Shown here piece after piece: positions 1 through 11,805 of a DNA stretch of 64,000 nucleotides. Numbering within the stretch: position 1 is the first letter of the stretch; each line of letters opens with the position of its first letter. Location: NCBI GenBank assembly GCA_030844895.1, contig JAUTDX010007456.1, positions 25,940 to 89,939 on the forward strand, given 5' to 3'. The notes beneath the pieces were generated by a model. The model was not told the origin of the DNA. It searched no databases and saw nothing but the letters and a program-made list of their open reading frames with translations. Position numbers and translations under genes: made by a program. Source of the DNA: Ambrosia x helenae (taxonomy: Eukaryota; Streptophyta; Magnoliopsida; Asterales; Asteraceae).

Positions 1-785
1 CTTGGGTGTTGGCAAAGCCGCTCAACTTTTGTAGAGGCCTAAAGCAAATACTAAAATGGGGTCTTTTTCTAAAAGTAAAAAACATCACAAAACATGAAGA
101 TAAACAAAAAAATTGCAGAATTCTAACTATTCGCATAATAAATACAATAAAAAAACTTGCAGCCTATTAAGCGAAAGATTTGTCATCATAATTATAAACA
201 AATAACATATATATTAAAAAAATCTTTTAAAATTTGAGGGTCTTATTAGATTGGGGCCTAAAGTCATTGCTTCAAAATACTCCCCTTGAGACGGCCTTGG
301 GTATTGGTGTGACATTTTATATGTTAAAGACATCAATTAATTATAGTATTATACCTAGCTAAATATTTCAGCTGCGAATTATATACATCATGATATGATA
401 TGGACTAATCAATCTAATAAGCTTCTGGTAATAATAAAACTTTTTATGAAACTTGATATCTAGTCGGGATTTAGAAACTGTGTTGTATCAAATCGGATTG
501 TATCGTTCCCTTTATCTAATAAATATTACAAACCCAATAATACGTCAAAATGTTACATATTCATACAAGTTTTCTTTGTGCTTGTGTAAACTCCTTATTT
601 TTTTCCTTTTACTTAAAGTTGTCTTTTCTCTTAAAATTGATACATGTCAATCAATATGTTATAGTGTTAAATGGGTCTACAAGTTTCAGATGACCACTAG
701 TTAGTATTTTTTTTCTGTATTAAATTGGTTTTTAATACTAAATTAGTTCAAAAAAAAACAGTTATCATGATCATTTTAATATAAT
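1..785. other. AT-rich intergenic sequence
   Basis: No gene is supported here. The stretch is AT-rich with short open frames only. Phrases such as a repeated cctaaag near 40 and 256 resemble decayed transposon non-coding DNA, but I cannot assign a family. Confidence 0.4.
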
Positions 786-1147
786 GGAAAATTGGATTGT
801 ATCGCACTCAACTATTTGGGATTGGCCGATAACGCACTGAACTATAAAATTGATCACCAACGCACTGAACTTTAAACCTCTTGGATTCTGTCACACTATG
901 GCTGTGTTTGACCATGTCCAGAACCACTAAAACGATTACTTAGTGATAAAGAGGTTTAAAACGATTACTTAGTAACAAATTAATACAATTAACACATATG
1001 GATTCTTCCATTTGGACCTTGTCAAACACAGCCTTAGTGTGACAGAATCCAAGAGGTTTAAAGTTCAGTGCGTTGGTGATCAATTTTATAGTTCAGTGCG
1101 TTATCGGCCAATCCCAAATAGTTGAGTGCGATACAATCCAATTTTCC
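786..1147. mobile_element. Mutator-like foldback MITE
   Basis: Two 127-bp terminal inverted repeats (786-912 and 1021-1147) match with about one mismatch and begin GGAAAATTGG. The element is flanked by an exact 9-bp direct repeat, TAATATAAT, at 777-785 and 1148-1156. Long inverted repeats with a 9-bp target duplication are the signature of Mutator-like elements. The 108-bp centre has no coding capacity, so it is a non-autonomous foldback/MULE-MITE. The near-identity of the arms and the perfect target duplication point to a fairly young insertion. Confidence 0.9.
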
Positions 1148-1348
1148 TAATATAATTGGATATGTACATGAGACTAAAGTAAGGGAAATAAGAACAAATA
1201 TTGGTACGAGTTAGGAAGTGTGGAGTATACACTTGTTTATGACTATACTTATTTCATGAAAAAAAAAAACTTGGGATTCAAGGGGGGGGGGCTGCCCCAA
1301 GTGGGTTCAAGGCGCAGAGCCTATGGTGGGGTCGCGCTGCCCAGTTAG

Positions 1349-1654
1349 TAGGGATGAGCACATAGAGCCGAATACCGATACCATCCCGTTCCGATTCTGA
1401 TCCCGTAGCGAACCGATACCGAACCGAGGGTGTTCGGTATCGGCATCGGTACCGACAATTAGAGGTTTTCAGTTCCGGTATTATCGGTATCGGTACAGGA
1501 TCGGTATGGTATTGGTATTTTAAGGTAAAATACCGATACCATACCGTTACCGAACCGATACCTTACCGTATGTTTTCGGTATCGGTATTGGGTTTAGGGT
1601 GTTTTCGGTATCGGTTTTTCAGGATTGGTATCGGTCGTCCGAAGCTCATCCCTA
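1349..1654. mobile_element. hAT-type MITE (TAGGGATGAGC family)
   Basis: The ends are TAGGGATGAGC and GCTCATCCCTA, flanked by the exact 8-bp duplication CCAGTTAG at 1341-1348 and 1655-1662. An 8-bp duplication and this terminal type fit the hAT superfamily. The interior is built from repeated ccgatacc/ggtatcgg words and codes for nothing, which is typical of the many plant hAT MITEs with repetitive bodies. Confidence 0.9.
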
Positions 1655-2035
1655 CCAGTTAGCCAATGGTGCCTACGAGGGAAAAAACATGTAACCTCAT
1701 TGAAATGCCATTGGCAAGCATGATCAGTGGTTATAGGTCCACAAATCGGTTTTTAGGCCCAAACCAGTTCAGCTTGAAATTGATTTGACTTTGGTCAAAG
1801 AAAGCCCAACTCTATTAGTGATTCAGTATAAGTGATTATTAGACATCACTGTCAGATCGTCCTTGATGTGGGTTTGCACAAACCGTTGGTGGAAGTTTAA
1901 GGATACGTGGACCCCTGGTGTGTTTGGCCAACCGTCCCTGTCATGTGTACCCCTGTCCCTTTGCCATAACCATTAGTGGGCTGGGACCAAAGGCGTCCCT
2001 GTCTTTTCCGAGCCATTACAAATGTACCCATTAGG
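1655..2035. other. Intergenic, no gene seen
   Basis: No coding region or clear element boundary is visible. The stretch is moderately GC-rich compared with its surroundings and is probably old repeat sequence. Confidence 0.35.
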
Positions 2036-2856
2036 CTTTAACGAATTAAATAATTTAAAGTTTAAACCATTAATAATTTATAACAATTAAGACTTTTTTT
2101 TTTTTTTGCTCAACTAGGGCTGATTGAACAAAACCCCCACTTCTTTGTATAATTAAAGATTTTGGGCTTATAAATTTGTTATGGGTTATTGAGTTACATA
2201 ACAACTTTAAAATATTTGAGTTTAATTGAACCCAAGTTAAATGAGCAATTAAAAAATGCATGCATATAATATATATAGGATTCTTTTTAATGTGTGCCGT
2301 AGATTTTCAGGCCCTAACCCGAAGGCCTCCCCAGATACCCCCATAGCCGCCCATGGGTAGGACACCTGGTACACTAACACGCTGGCTCTGATGGCTGCAG
2401 GTCACTATCACTGTCACCATGTACGGTTATTACGAGTTGTCTTGCCCGCGCCATGTGAATGGTATGCTCGCACCATGCGGGCAACATGTCTAGACCTAGC
2501 AGGTCATCTGTCCGCACAAGGACTGTTGGTGTGCGCGTGGATTTCGCAGGTGGTCGGGTTCATGCCCATATCCCATCATATATGTATTGTGGATTCCAAC
2601 ATACGAACACCGAAAGGGATGGGTCCGTGACGTTTGGTTTTAAGTTTTAAGCATGATTAATGTGTATGTGTGAACGAAACGAAATCTCAAACAAACTTTA
2701 ACGAATTAAATAATTTAAAGTATAAACCATTAATAATTTATAACAATTAAATTTTTTTTTTTTGCTCAACTAGGGCTGATTGAACAAAATCCCCACTTCT
2801 AACTTTGTATAGATTAAAGATTTTAGGCTTATAAATTTGTTATGGGTTATTGAGTT
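2036..2856 (+). repeat. Pair of ~160-bp direct repeats flanking a ~500-bp spacer
   Basis: The segment 2036-2195 recurs at 2696-2856 with small changes. Both run from ctttaacgaattaaat through a poly-T tract and gctcaactagggctg to ttattgagtt. The arrangement could be a local duplication or the two ends of a small retroelement, but no TG...CA termini or target duplication is clear. The spacer includes a segment (about 2555-2700) that is repeated near 7200 and 10066. Confidence 0.6.
2555..2700 (+). repeat. Repeat copy lacking the Harbinger insertion
   Basis: The sequence from about 2560 to 2625 (cgggttcatgcccatatccc through gaaagggatgggtcc) recurs at about 7210-7287. The sequence after it (taagcatgattaatgtgt, gtgaacgaaacga) recurs only at 10066-10100. 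This copy is therefore the uninterrupted version of a repeat that is split by a 2.8-kb Harbinger element downstream. Confidence 0.7.
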
Positions 2857-4290
2857 GTCACACCCCAAATTTCCCCTCCGGCGGTCGCGAACCCTTAACA
2901 CCTTTACTACGCAGCGGAATATATACTCCTAAGACTCTTTGAACTCCGAACGCCATTTCTAATACTCTTGGGTTTCCAGTTCCAAGAGTTTGCTTATTCC
3001 AACCATGCCATTGCCAAAATCTAAACCTGAAAGAATATTCAAAAAGGTCAACATTAAGTTGGTGAGTTCATGGTTTTATGTTTATTCTTCATAAACCCAT
3101 TTACTCTTCTGTCTTTACTAAACCGCCTACTTATCTTCCCATATAATCGCCCAACCTGAACCACCCTGTTCAATAATGAGATTTCTTCCCCATAAAACAA
3201 AAGATACTTAAAAGCGGAAATAGTAAAACAAAAACGTTCGACGCCAACATGTTTTTATAAAATAAAAACAGTTGTCGCGTTTACAGGTTTTAAAGCAATT
3301 ACTCAAATTTCCTAGCTTAAAAGGGCGTATGATTTCCGTATTACTAGAATAGAACCAACCTCAGACTCGCGAAAATCTAACAAGTATGATGTATCCAAAG
3401 GCTCCTAATCAAACCATGACTTTGTTCCCGGGGTGACCTCTAGTCCAAGAGGGACATTTTGGAGCTTACATTCTTTCTCACTACCATGAAAAAAGGGGCG
3501 TCAACCCAATACATCTACAATATAAACAACGGCTCCCAACAAGAGCTAATGATTAAGAAGTGCTGGGAGTGTGTCAGCCCGAAGGGGACACTGGTGTCAC
3601 AAAATCGTTCCCACCGGCGCACCGACCTAAGGCCATCAAGTATTCTATATTTCTAGTCTACTCATCATACACGCATGTTAATCTCCCCCATTGTAAAAAT
3701 GTTCGAAAACATTTAAACGAAAAGGGGCCGAGAAACACATACAATACTATCTATCTTCCTTGATACCAATCTGTACAATCATATAAAAGCGTTTGTAATT
3801 TTCATAAAACAAGTATGTCTCCCCCCCGAAAACAGTTATAAAACAGTAAAAGTGGGATCATGAACTCACCTCAATATCCTTGCTTAGCTAGCTATCAACG
3901 CTTGAATCAATAACCACTTCTTTGTGTCCTAATCCAACAAAGGACACCTTAAAATCTAACACAGTAAGCCTAGCCTATCATCCAGCTATCTAGACTCGTA
4001 TGTACGAATTCGAGTCTAGAAAGTGTTGTAACTCAACGAACCGATCGTGACTTGTCTTAATTTATCTGTTAACGTACGATATAGTACCCAAGTTGTGCAC
4101 TTGTTACCATTCGTGTGTAACCTACGTTGGACTAGTGTTACGAAACGTATAGCTTATCTCGAGTCATAACTCACCTTGTAAATTGGATAAATATAATTGT
4201 TTTGTACATTTATTTCTAGGAAAGTGTACTTTGCAAAATATAATTCTTGAATCTATACAACAAACATTATTTAGTTGTGAAAACCTTTTG
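2857..4290. other. Intergenic, possible decayed LTR sequence
   Basis: The stretch opens with TGTCACACCCC, a start seen in many plant LTRs, directly at the end of a direct repeat, and near 3760 contains ttgataccaatctgt, a phrase common near plant LTR ends. No second LTR, primer-binding site or coding domain is visible. Only short open frames occur, so the assignment is weak. Confidence 0.25.
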
Positions 4291-4429
4291 AAAACTCGTT
4301 ATACATGACGTTTGGCATATATATATATATGAGCTAGGTAACCTATTCGGAATTCACTTGTACATATTATAAATACTTTTGTTGAAACGTCATGATATTT
4401 GAGATAGGTAACTATATTATTAACTTGAG

Positions 4430-4746
4430 AGGTGATGAAATGTTTGTCAACGTATATGGGATATCTAATCTTGCAAAAAAGATGGTGGAGACAGAAACAT
4501 TTGGGGTATCCATTGGTATATCGTTTATTAAAGTTAGTATTAATTCTATCGGTTGCAACGGCAAGTGTTGAGAGGTGTTTTTCATCAATGAAACATGTGA
4601 AGACGGATTTGCGCAATCGGATGGGTGATAATTACATGAACGATTCTTGCATTTGTTATATCGAAAGAGAACTTCTTGCCAATGTTTCGGTCGAAGATGT
4701 AATGGATCGTTTTCAAAAGATGAAAACTCGTATGGAACAACTTTAA
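4430..4746 (+). pseudogene. hAT transposase C-terminal fragment (dimerisation domain)
   Basis: The translation contains VATASVERCFSSMKHVK followed by LRNRMGDNYMNDSCICYIER, the conserved core of the hAT C-terminal dimerisation region (Dimer_Tnp_hAT). Upstream, 4430-4490 reads better in a second frame (VNVYGISNLAKKMVETE), so a frameshift lies near 4490. The catalytic and BED zinc-finger portions of a hAT transposase (normally 600-800 residues) are absent. This is a 3' remnant of a domesticated-looking but dead zf-MYM/TTF-type hAT gene. The 3' flank is interrupted by a Helitron-like element at 4838. Confidence 0.8.
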
Positions 4747-4837
4747 AAATTTGTAAGTTCTTTTTTTTCGAATGACATCGTATTTTATTATGTGTTTTTA
4801 ATGAGTAATGACTATATGTTTTGTTATTATGATATTA

Positions 4838-7096
4838 TCTATACTATTATATAATGGGTTCTGGATGGGCATATTAGTCATTTTATATTCATTTACATGG
4901 ACAAAATTGTTATCTCACTAAATTGGTAAGACAAAATTAATACAACAATTAAATGCTTAGCTTAATGATTAATAGTAAGTTCACTTCATTTATGATACTA
5001 ATTTGAGTTTATGAAATTTTTCATATTTTTAACTATTACCCATGACAATTTGCTTCAACTAGATTAGGTTGGAGCATCATATCAAATAAAATCAATTTTC
5101 ATCATCCTCTTAAAAGATAAGAAACATAGCTACTATCAATTTTAAAGGCTTTCTTTGTGGTTGGAGATAACATTTGTATATGGTGTTTCTATGTATAATA
5201 TTTTAAGTAAAACGTAGATAATTTCTTTTATCTGTTTCGCATCCTATATAGCATAATAAGTCTAAATAAACAAACTACCAACACGGGAGATTATTCAAAA
5301 GTCTTTTACCCTCCTACATATCTTAACCAGATGACACGGATATGAAAATTATTACAGTTCACTCAACACAATATATATATATATATATATATGTTTTCGG
5401 ACCGAAATCCGACAAGACGAAACCCACCATAACAACCCATGACTACACCTCATGTCACCACCACCGCACACACTTACCGCCCGGTTGTACCGTATTCTTG
5501 TCTAATTGTAAACGAGATGTTGCCACACCTTCGACCACCACCACACATTGTAGTTTTTGGTAATGCTTTAAGTTTTGATTGTGAGTTAAGTTGGAGCATA
5601 AAGTTGATGATGGGGTTGAAGAAAAAAAGAAGGAATTGTCGGAGATTTTTAAAGTGAGAAAGAGTGAGTGGCGGGGTGCAGAAAAGAAGTGATGATACAT
5701 ATGGAAGAAGAGGCAGGAGACGAGGAGTGGCTTTGCAATATAAAGCTTTTGTCCTTGTGGCGTTTTCTCAACTTTTTTGTTCTTGTGTTGTGAAAAGGGA
5801 AAAAAACAAAGTTGATTATTTTGTGCTTATTTTTTTCTTAATCAAGTTCTTCATGCTATTAAGGCAAATTATAAAGTTCATCATTACCAATATCTAAATT
5901 GACCAAATTGTCAACTCAGAAACCATGCTAGAGGACCTATAAACCTTATTTATATATTTAAGGACTAAATTCTTCATTTCATTACTACCAAACTACATTA
6001 AAATAGGCATACAAACTAAATTCGTAATTTTCGATAACCATATGACATATAGAGCATCACTGTATGATAAATAACTTTTTATTAAATAGTGTTTTTAGTT
6101 TTGACAACTTTGCTCAAATCGTTCACACCTCTAATGATAACCACCTTTATCTAGAATCGTATTAATAGTAAAGATTTGATGGCAAAACAAGGCTTCAATT
6201 GATCAACATTCTCAAAACCGATGATAACATATTAGAACATGCCTAATTGAATTACAACATTCTTAAGTAAATTGTATTTAAAACACTATTACTTTCACTT
6301 TTAAACTTGTATACCGGTGGAAAAAACAAACAGGACGACCATGGTGGTTCAACCTGTTTTATTGATTGATTTAATTTCAAATGAAAATTATATTATTTTT
6401 ATATTCATATTTATTAATATTATACTAATATTTTTATTATGACAGTTCTTGTAATGTTATCAAACTAAAGAATTACGTTGGCAATTTTGTCTGGAATCCA
6501 TTGGTAACCACCATAGGTTTAATCATGTTAGTGACTACCCACAGATTGTTACAATATCCACTTTGACTAGGCATTTCCTGGGTCTTGAGATGTTTTTTTT
6601 TTGTTGGCTTTTATTATATACAATCATGTTAGGCGATTGGAGGTTCGAGCAAAAAAAATTATTTTATAATAATAAACTAAACCAAATAAAAATAGCAAAA
6701 AAAGAAGTTATATTTATACTAATCAACTAAACTAACAGGAACGTATTTAATTTTTTATGTGAAAGTAACCTAAATTTTTGTTCTGCCCACCATTTAATAT
6801 TTTATACACCATAAATAAATATAAACAAAATTAAATCAGGATAAATAATATAATTCGATGAGGAAGGTGTGGACACGCTATTCAAATTTCTTTCTCCGTA
6901 ATACAAAGTACATACACTCTTGCTTGTTTTTCAAAATATTAAACCTTTGTTTCTTTATCATAATTCATTGTCATATATATTGATAGCCATATAAAATTTT
7001 GACGAAATGAGCAGTTTTCAAACATTTTTATTTCAAAATACAAGCCCAACAGCCAAACAACGTGCAGCCCCGCCGTAACGCGCGGGTTCCTGCTAG
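4838..7096 (+). mobile_element. Non-autonomous Helitron candidate
   Basis: The left end TCTATACTATTATATAATGGG has the 5' TC start typical of plant Helitrons, preceded by A. The right end has a GC-rich potential hairpin (cccgccgtaacgcgcggg) about 8 bases before CTAG at 7093-7096, followed by T. This matches the 3' hairpin-CTRR rule and the A/T insertion site. No Rep/helicase coding is visible; only short open frames occur. The pairing of these two ends is inferred. Confidence 0.5.
5371..5392. repeat. (AT)11 microsatellite
   Basis: Eleven uninterrupted AT units lie inside the Helitron candidate. Confidence 0.95.
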
Positions 7097-7594
7097 TTTT
7101 TATTATGTTCTTAGTCCCGCCCGACACGAAAAAACTGGACCCCATTAGGAAAAAATGCTAGGTCCACCGCCTGTTTGTATTTTGAATATGGGCTTGAGCT
7201 TGGGCCATGGTTGGGTTCACGCCCATATCCCATCATATATGTATTGTGGATTCCAACATACGAACACCGAAAGGGATGGGTCCAAATGTCGGGCCTCGCT
7301 ACACCACCTCCCTGGGCGGCATAGGGGCGGCAGCGGCATAGGAGGCATTTGCTTGCCGTTGATGCCGGTCCAAATTTTGAGAGGAAATCAAGATTTAAAC
7401 GTTGTGCAACGGATATATTCCAAAAAAATTGACCGTTAATTAAAAAAAAGGTTTTTTTCAAACTATATAAAACCAAACAATCAAAACCCTTTTTCACCAC
7501 GATTTTTATACCACTTTTATAAAAACTCTCTCAAACACTCTCACTATATTTAAACCAACAATTATTTATAAAAAATCCAAACCCTCAAACAACC

Positions 7595-9726
7595 ATGTCG
7601 TTATCATCTTCTTCGTCGTCATCGTCTTCTTCGGGTTCATCATCTACAAACGAAGCCGTAAATTTTGTTATAAACATCGTGGCGCAAGCGGCACAGATTA
7701 TTGCCGAGGAGCAAGGAGACGAAGTCGATTCGGTACCTCGAACTAGGAAAGCGGCTATATATAGAGACCGAGAGGGTAAGTTTTATATTTTTTTATATTA
7801 TTTATGTGTATTATATTTTTTTTTTAACATTTTAGATTTTTATTGTGTTTATATTTTTGTAAATATATTGTAGATTTTTATTGTGTTTATATTTTTGTAA
7901 ATATGTGTAGGTGCCCATGATAGATTGGTGGCCGATTATTTTGCCAACGAACCCTTATACTCGGCGGAAGTATTTAGGCGTCGGTTCCGAATGAGTAGAA
8001 GATTGTTCTTACGTATAACCGATGATACGGCTAACTTCGAGCCATTTTTTTACCCTATGATACGATGCTAGAGGCAAAAGGGGGTTCACCATAGGGGTGT
8101 TCACGGTTTGGTTTCAAACCGTGAAACCGCCCAAACCGGTCGTCGGTTTGGCTTCATGGTCGGTTTTTTTACTTAACTTTAGGTCGGTCGGTTTCAATAT
8201 TTTCAAACCGTAGCAAACGGTTTGGTTTACGGTTTATACCGAAAACCAACCTCATAAAACCGGACCGGACCGTAAGGATTTATTTATATTTTCTTGTAAA
8301 TATTTTCATATTATATATAGACATAGATAAAATAAAATTTGTTTTTGCCTATATCTAAATTGTTGTAAAACAAAAGTGGGCTAACTCATTTTACATTACC
8401 ATATATTTCACTATGGTAAGTTAATTCCTTATTTTTAAATTTCAACTTCAACCTTTGTTTTGATGTGTTTAGGTATATTTTATTTATGTATTTGCTAATT
8501 TAGATGATCTTAAGCTATTTGGATTGTTAATTATTGCAAAAAAACTTGTTTTATGTTTAATAGAACATGGATTTGTGGACGCCATTCTTTTTTCTTTTGC
8601 AAATTTGAGACATCTTGTATAAAGATTCAACGAGTCTAAACCGCGAAACCGAACCGGAACCAAACCGTTACTAACGGTTTGGTTTGGTTCGGTTTAAAAT
8701 TTCTACGGTTTGGTTTTGGTTTACAAAATTCAAAAACCGTTACTAACGGTTCGGTTCACGGTTTGACCTAAAAACCGCGAAAACCGGACCATGAACACCC
8801 CTAGTTCACCACCCTACAAAAATGCACGGCGGCACTTCGGCATCTAGCGTACGGGACTGCGGCGGATTCCTGGGACGAGTATATAAAAATGTCGGAAAGA
8901 ACTGCACGAGAATGTCTGTGCAAGTTTAGCAAGTGTGTGGTGAAGCTTTACAGCAAGAAATATTTGCGAAAACCAAACTCCAGTGAGGTCCAACAATTGT
9001 ATCAGTTTCACCACCAACAACATGGTTTTCCAAGAATGCTCGGAAGCATTGATTGCTACCATTGGCCTTGGAGAAACTGACCGGTAGCATGGCGCGGAAT
9101 GTTCAAATGAGGGGATCAGGACCATCCTTCAATAATCTTGGAGGCGGTGTGTTCACAAGATCTATGGGTTTGGCATGCTTTCTTTGGCGTTCCTGGTTCG
9201 AACAACGACATTAATGTTATTAACCAGTCGGAGATTTTTGACGATGTCATAAAAGGAACCGGTCCGGATACCAGCTTTACAGTATCGGGGGTGGAGTATA
9301 GGCGCGGTTATTATCTTGCTGATGGAATCTACCCATCATGGACAACGATCGTTAAAAGTATTCACCACCCGTTCGATGAAAAAAGAAAGAAATTTGCCTA
9401 AGTATCAAGAGGCGGCAAGAAAGGACGTTGAACGATTATTTGGTGTTCTACAAGCAAGATGGCACATCATTGCAAACCCGGCACGTATGTTCACCCCTAA
9501 AAAATTGTGTTACTGTATGTGTGCTTGTATCTTGTTGCATAACATGATACTCGAAGACGAAAGCGCCGCCATCTGTGCGTATGACGAGAATGCCCCGCCG
9601 GAGAATACGGTGCCTGTCAACCCACATCAACAAGATTTAAACGAGTTCTCGTTACAGAACGAGTTCACACATCGCAATTTTCAAGCGGACTTGGTTGAAT
9701 ATATTTGGAACAACGGGCAAGAGTAG
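7595..9726 (+). pseudogene. Harbinger transposase (HARBI1-like nuclease) pseudogene
   Basis: The N-terminal exon (7595-about 7773) has a serine-rich start and a GT donor after YRDREG. It is followed by a short intron with an internal direct repeat, and exon 2 starts near 7911 (HDRLVADYFANEPLYSAEVF). The plant transposon (Plant_tran/DDE_4) core follows: LGSIDCYHW (first Asp), GSNNDINV (second Asp) and RKDVERLFGVLQARW (Glu). Lesions are stop codons at about 9078 and 9114 within the NCPVAWRG-type block, a 1-bp insertion near 9399, a disturbed frame near 8050, and a 712-bp hAT MITE at 8092. Removing the MITE and one target copy rejoins GFT to TLQKC. The gene cannot make a full transposase. Confidence 0.88.
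8092..8803. mobile_element. hAT-type MITE inside the transposase gene
   Basis: The termini TAGGGGTGTTCA and TGAACACCCCTA are perfect inverted repeats, flanked by the exact 8-bp duplication GTTCACCA (8084-8091 and 8804-8811). Subterminal regions are packed with aaaccg/cggttt words, and the centre is AT-rich and non-coding. A degenerate relative lies in an intron of the ITN1-like gene at about 31472-31809. Confidence 0.93.
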
Positions 9727-10065
9727 ATTATTTGTATTTTTTTTTTATGTCGAGTAGGTTACTTTGATTTTAGTTATGTTTTTTTTTAAATTATTTGTAA
9801 TGGTTTTAATGTAATATTTACTTTTTAATATTAATATTAGAATATTAAGTTTTTTATTGTAACATTAATATGATAATATTATTTAATTAAAAAAAAGGAA
9901 AAACATTAAATGATGATGGACCTCTCCACACCCATAGGACCATCATCTCATGGATGCTCCCCCTAAGACCATCATCTCATGGATGCTCCTACCACACGCT
10001 GACGTGACAGCTGAGGTGGAGGACCATCATGGATGATGGGCCTCCTCCACACCTAGTAGTCTAAG

Positions 10066-10511
10066 CATGATTAATGTGTGAACGAAACGAGAGATGAGGG
10101 TGGTCACAAAATTGTTTGGCTCTGATCAATACTGGTCAAAAGTGGTAGGAACATTCCAAGAAATTACATAAAACTAAATATCGACAAAAGATAAAAATAT
10201 TAATAAGTGTAAAATTATATTAATAAGAATTATAAAGATTTTTTCTTTATATATTTGAGAAAATGTAGTAAACAAACCGTGTATAAATTCAAAACGAAAA
10301 AAATAAACATGAATATAATTTATGCAAGTAAAATATTCAAATCGATGACTTTGATAATAACTTGAACCGCGTCTTCTTGAACGATTTCCTCTTCTTATTT
10401 AACGAGAAGTTGAATTGCGTCTTCTTGTATGATCGTTGTTGGCTGCAAGAATGAAAAAACTACTGTGGACAATTGTGGCTCCTGATTCGTATTATACACG
10501 GGTCCCATAAA
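10066..10511. other. Flank of the split repeat; possible minus-strand coding scrap
   Basis: The first 40 bases are the right half of the repeat split by the Harbinger element. On the minus strand, about 10330-10510 reads largely open (NTNQEPQLSTVVFSFLQP and onward, with repeated QEDA words), continuing across the MITE at 10512. I do not recognise the product. Confidence 0.3.
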
Positions 10512-10720
10512 CAGTGGTGCAGCTTACATGGGGTGGGGAGGGGCGGCCGACCCCTCCGGATTTTCGCGTAGAAGTTCCGATTATATAGTATTCGTATAGA
10601 AAATTTTGAAAATATAGGGTTTCGACCCCCGAAACTGGTTTTCGACCCCCCGAAACTAGTGACTTCCGAACCCTCGGTGACTTTCGACCCCCCGAACCTT
10701 CGGGTCAAGCTTCGCCACTG
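10512..10720. mobile_element. hAT-type MITE (CAGTGGCG family), copy 1
   Basis: The ends CAGTGGTG and CGCCACTG are flanked by the exact 8-bp duplication CCCATAAA (10504-10511 and 10721-10728). The body contains tandem cccccgaaac / ttcgacc words and the shared segment ccgattatatagtattcgta. It is the reverse-orientation relative of the element at 11852-12089. Confidence 0.92.
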
Positions 10721-11375
10721 CCCATAAAACAAATTCTGCGCATCACTTAGACAACAAATTTGTTTAATTACCAAGGTACAACAGTCGAAGCAATATGTAG
10801 TGACAGATGAGGCATGCGCCCAGGGTTACCCCAAATAAAGTAGTTTATTAGAAGTTCGAAAATATGAAAATGAAGTTTAGAGAGTACTCCTCTCTAGTCT
10901 GGTGGAAATGAAAAAATACGTCAAAGGGGTGTGATTTTTAGCAAAACTCATAGGTTTTTCTCTTTACATATAATGAATCTTCATGTTCGTCATATAGTCA
11001 AACAAACCATGATATCCGTGTCAATTAATCATGCAAATTATCAAGAACTAAATGACACAAAATAGTAATAAAACGGATTTTTAAGATCTCATGAAATGTC
11101 CTTAATTAAAAGGTCATATAAATCATCCAATTTATTGAAAACAAAATAATAACCATCCAATTTACTGAAAAACAAGTTAAAATATGTCATGAAAATATTA
11201 CTTAGTTTATTCCAATTGATTTGTCATTTCTCAATGTATTAGTACAAAGATAAATTAACTAAATCATCCAACAATAAGAAAACTAAGGCGATAAAATTAT
11301 AAGAATGATAAAAAAATGTTTAAAACTGGTATAAGAAATGACATGAAGATCATAATTTTGTAGAACATGTATCTA
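10721..11375. other. AT-rich intergenic, no gene seen
   Basis: Low-complexity AT-rich DNA without convincing coding potential or element ends. Confidence 0.4.
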
Positions 11376-11805
11376 TCTATATTTACTATAATAGGAGAGT
11401 CGTGGGTGACATATATAATAAAGCTGATGTGTCAATCATAAAGATAGGCCAACAATGTGTGTATGATACGAATAATGATGTTATTAATCAGCTTAAAATA
11501 TTCAAGAAAATACGTAAGCCACTTGAATTTACCACTGTTGAGCATAACAACATCTGTTCGTTAGCCTCGATTAACGAACAACTGTTCAGACCAATATTGA
11601 GCTCTTTTCTTAATAAGCAGATGTTATTAACATCCATTGAGTACCTATTCAGTCGCTTAAGTTTGAAGTTTTAAGAGGGAAGCTTTAAATTAACATAGGG
11701 AAGTGTAATTTTTTCAAGTATATAATCATAACAGATGTTTCCCTTATACACAATCATTCTCTCATCCAAATTAATTCAAAAATCAACTTTCAAATTCTTT
11801 AAAAT

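Larger units (their letters stand above)
7288..10065 (+). mobile_element. PIF/Harbinger element (defective)
   Basis: A repeat that is continuous at 2555-2700 is split here: its left half ends near 7287 and its right half resumes near 10066, delimiting an insertion of about 2.8 kb. The insert carries a Harbinger nuclease-type transposase gene on the plus strand. I could not define clean terminal inverted repeats. The right end is rich in repeated ccatcatctcatggatgctcc words (about 9947-9990) and the left end in gggcgg words. The transposase is broken by stops, a frameshift and a nested hAT MITE, so the element is dead. Confidence 0.65.
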
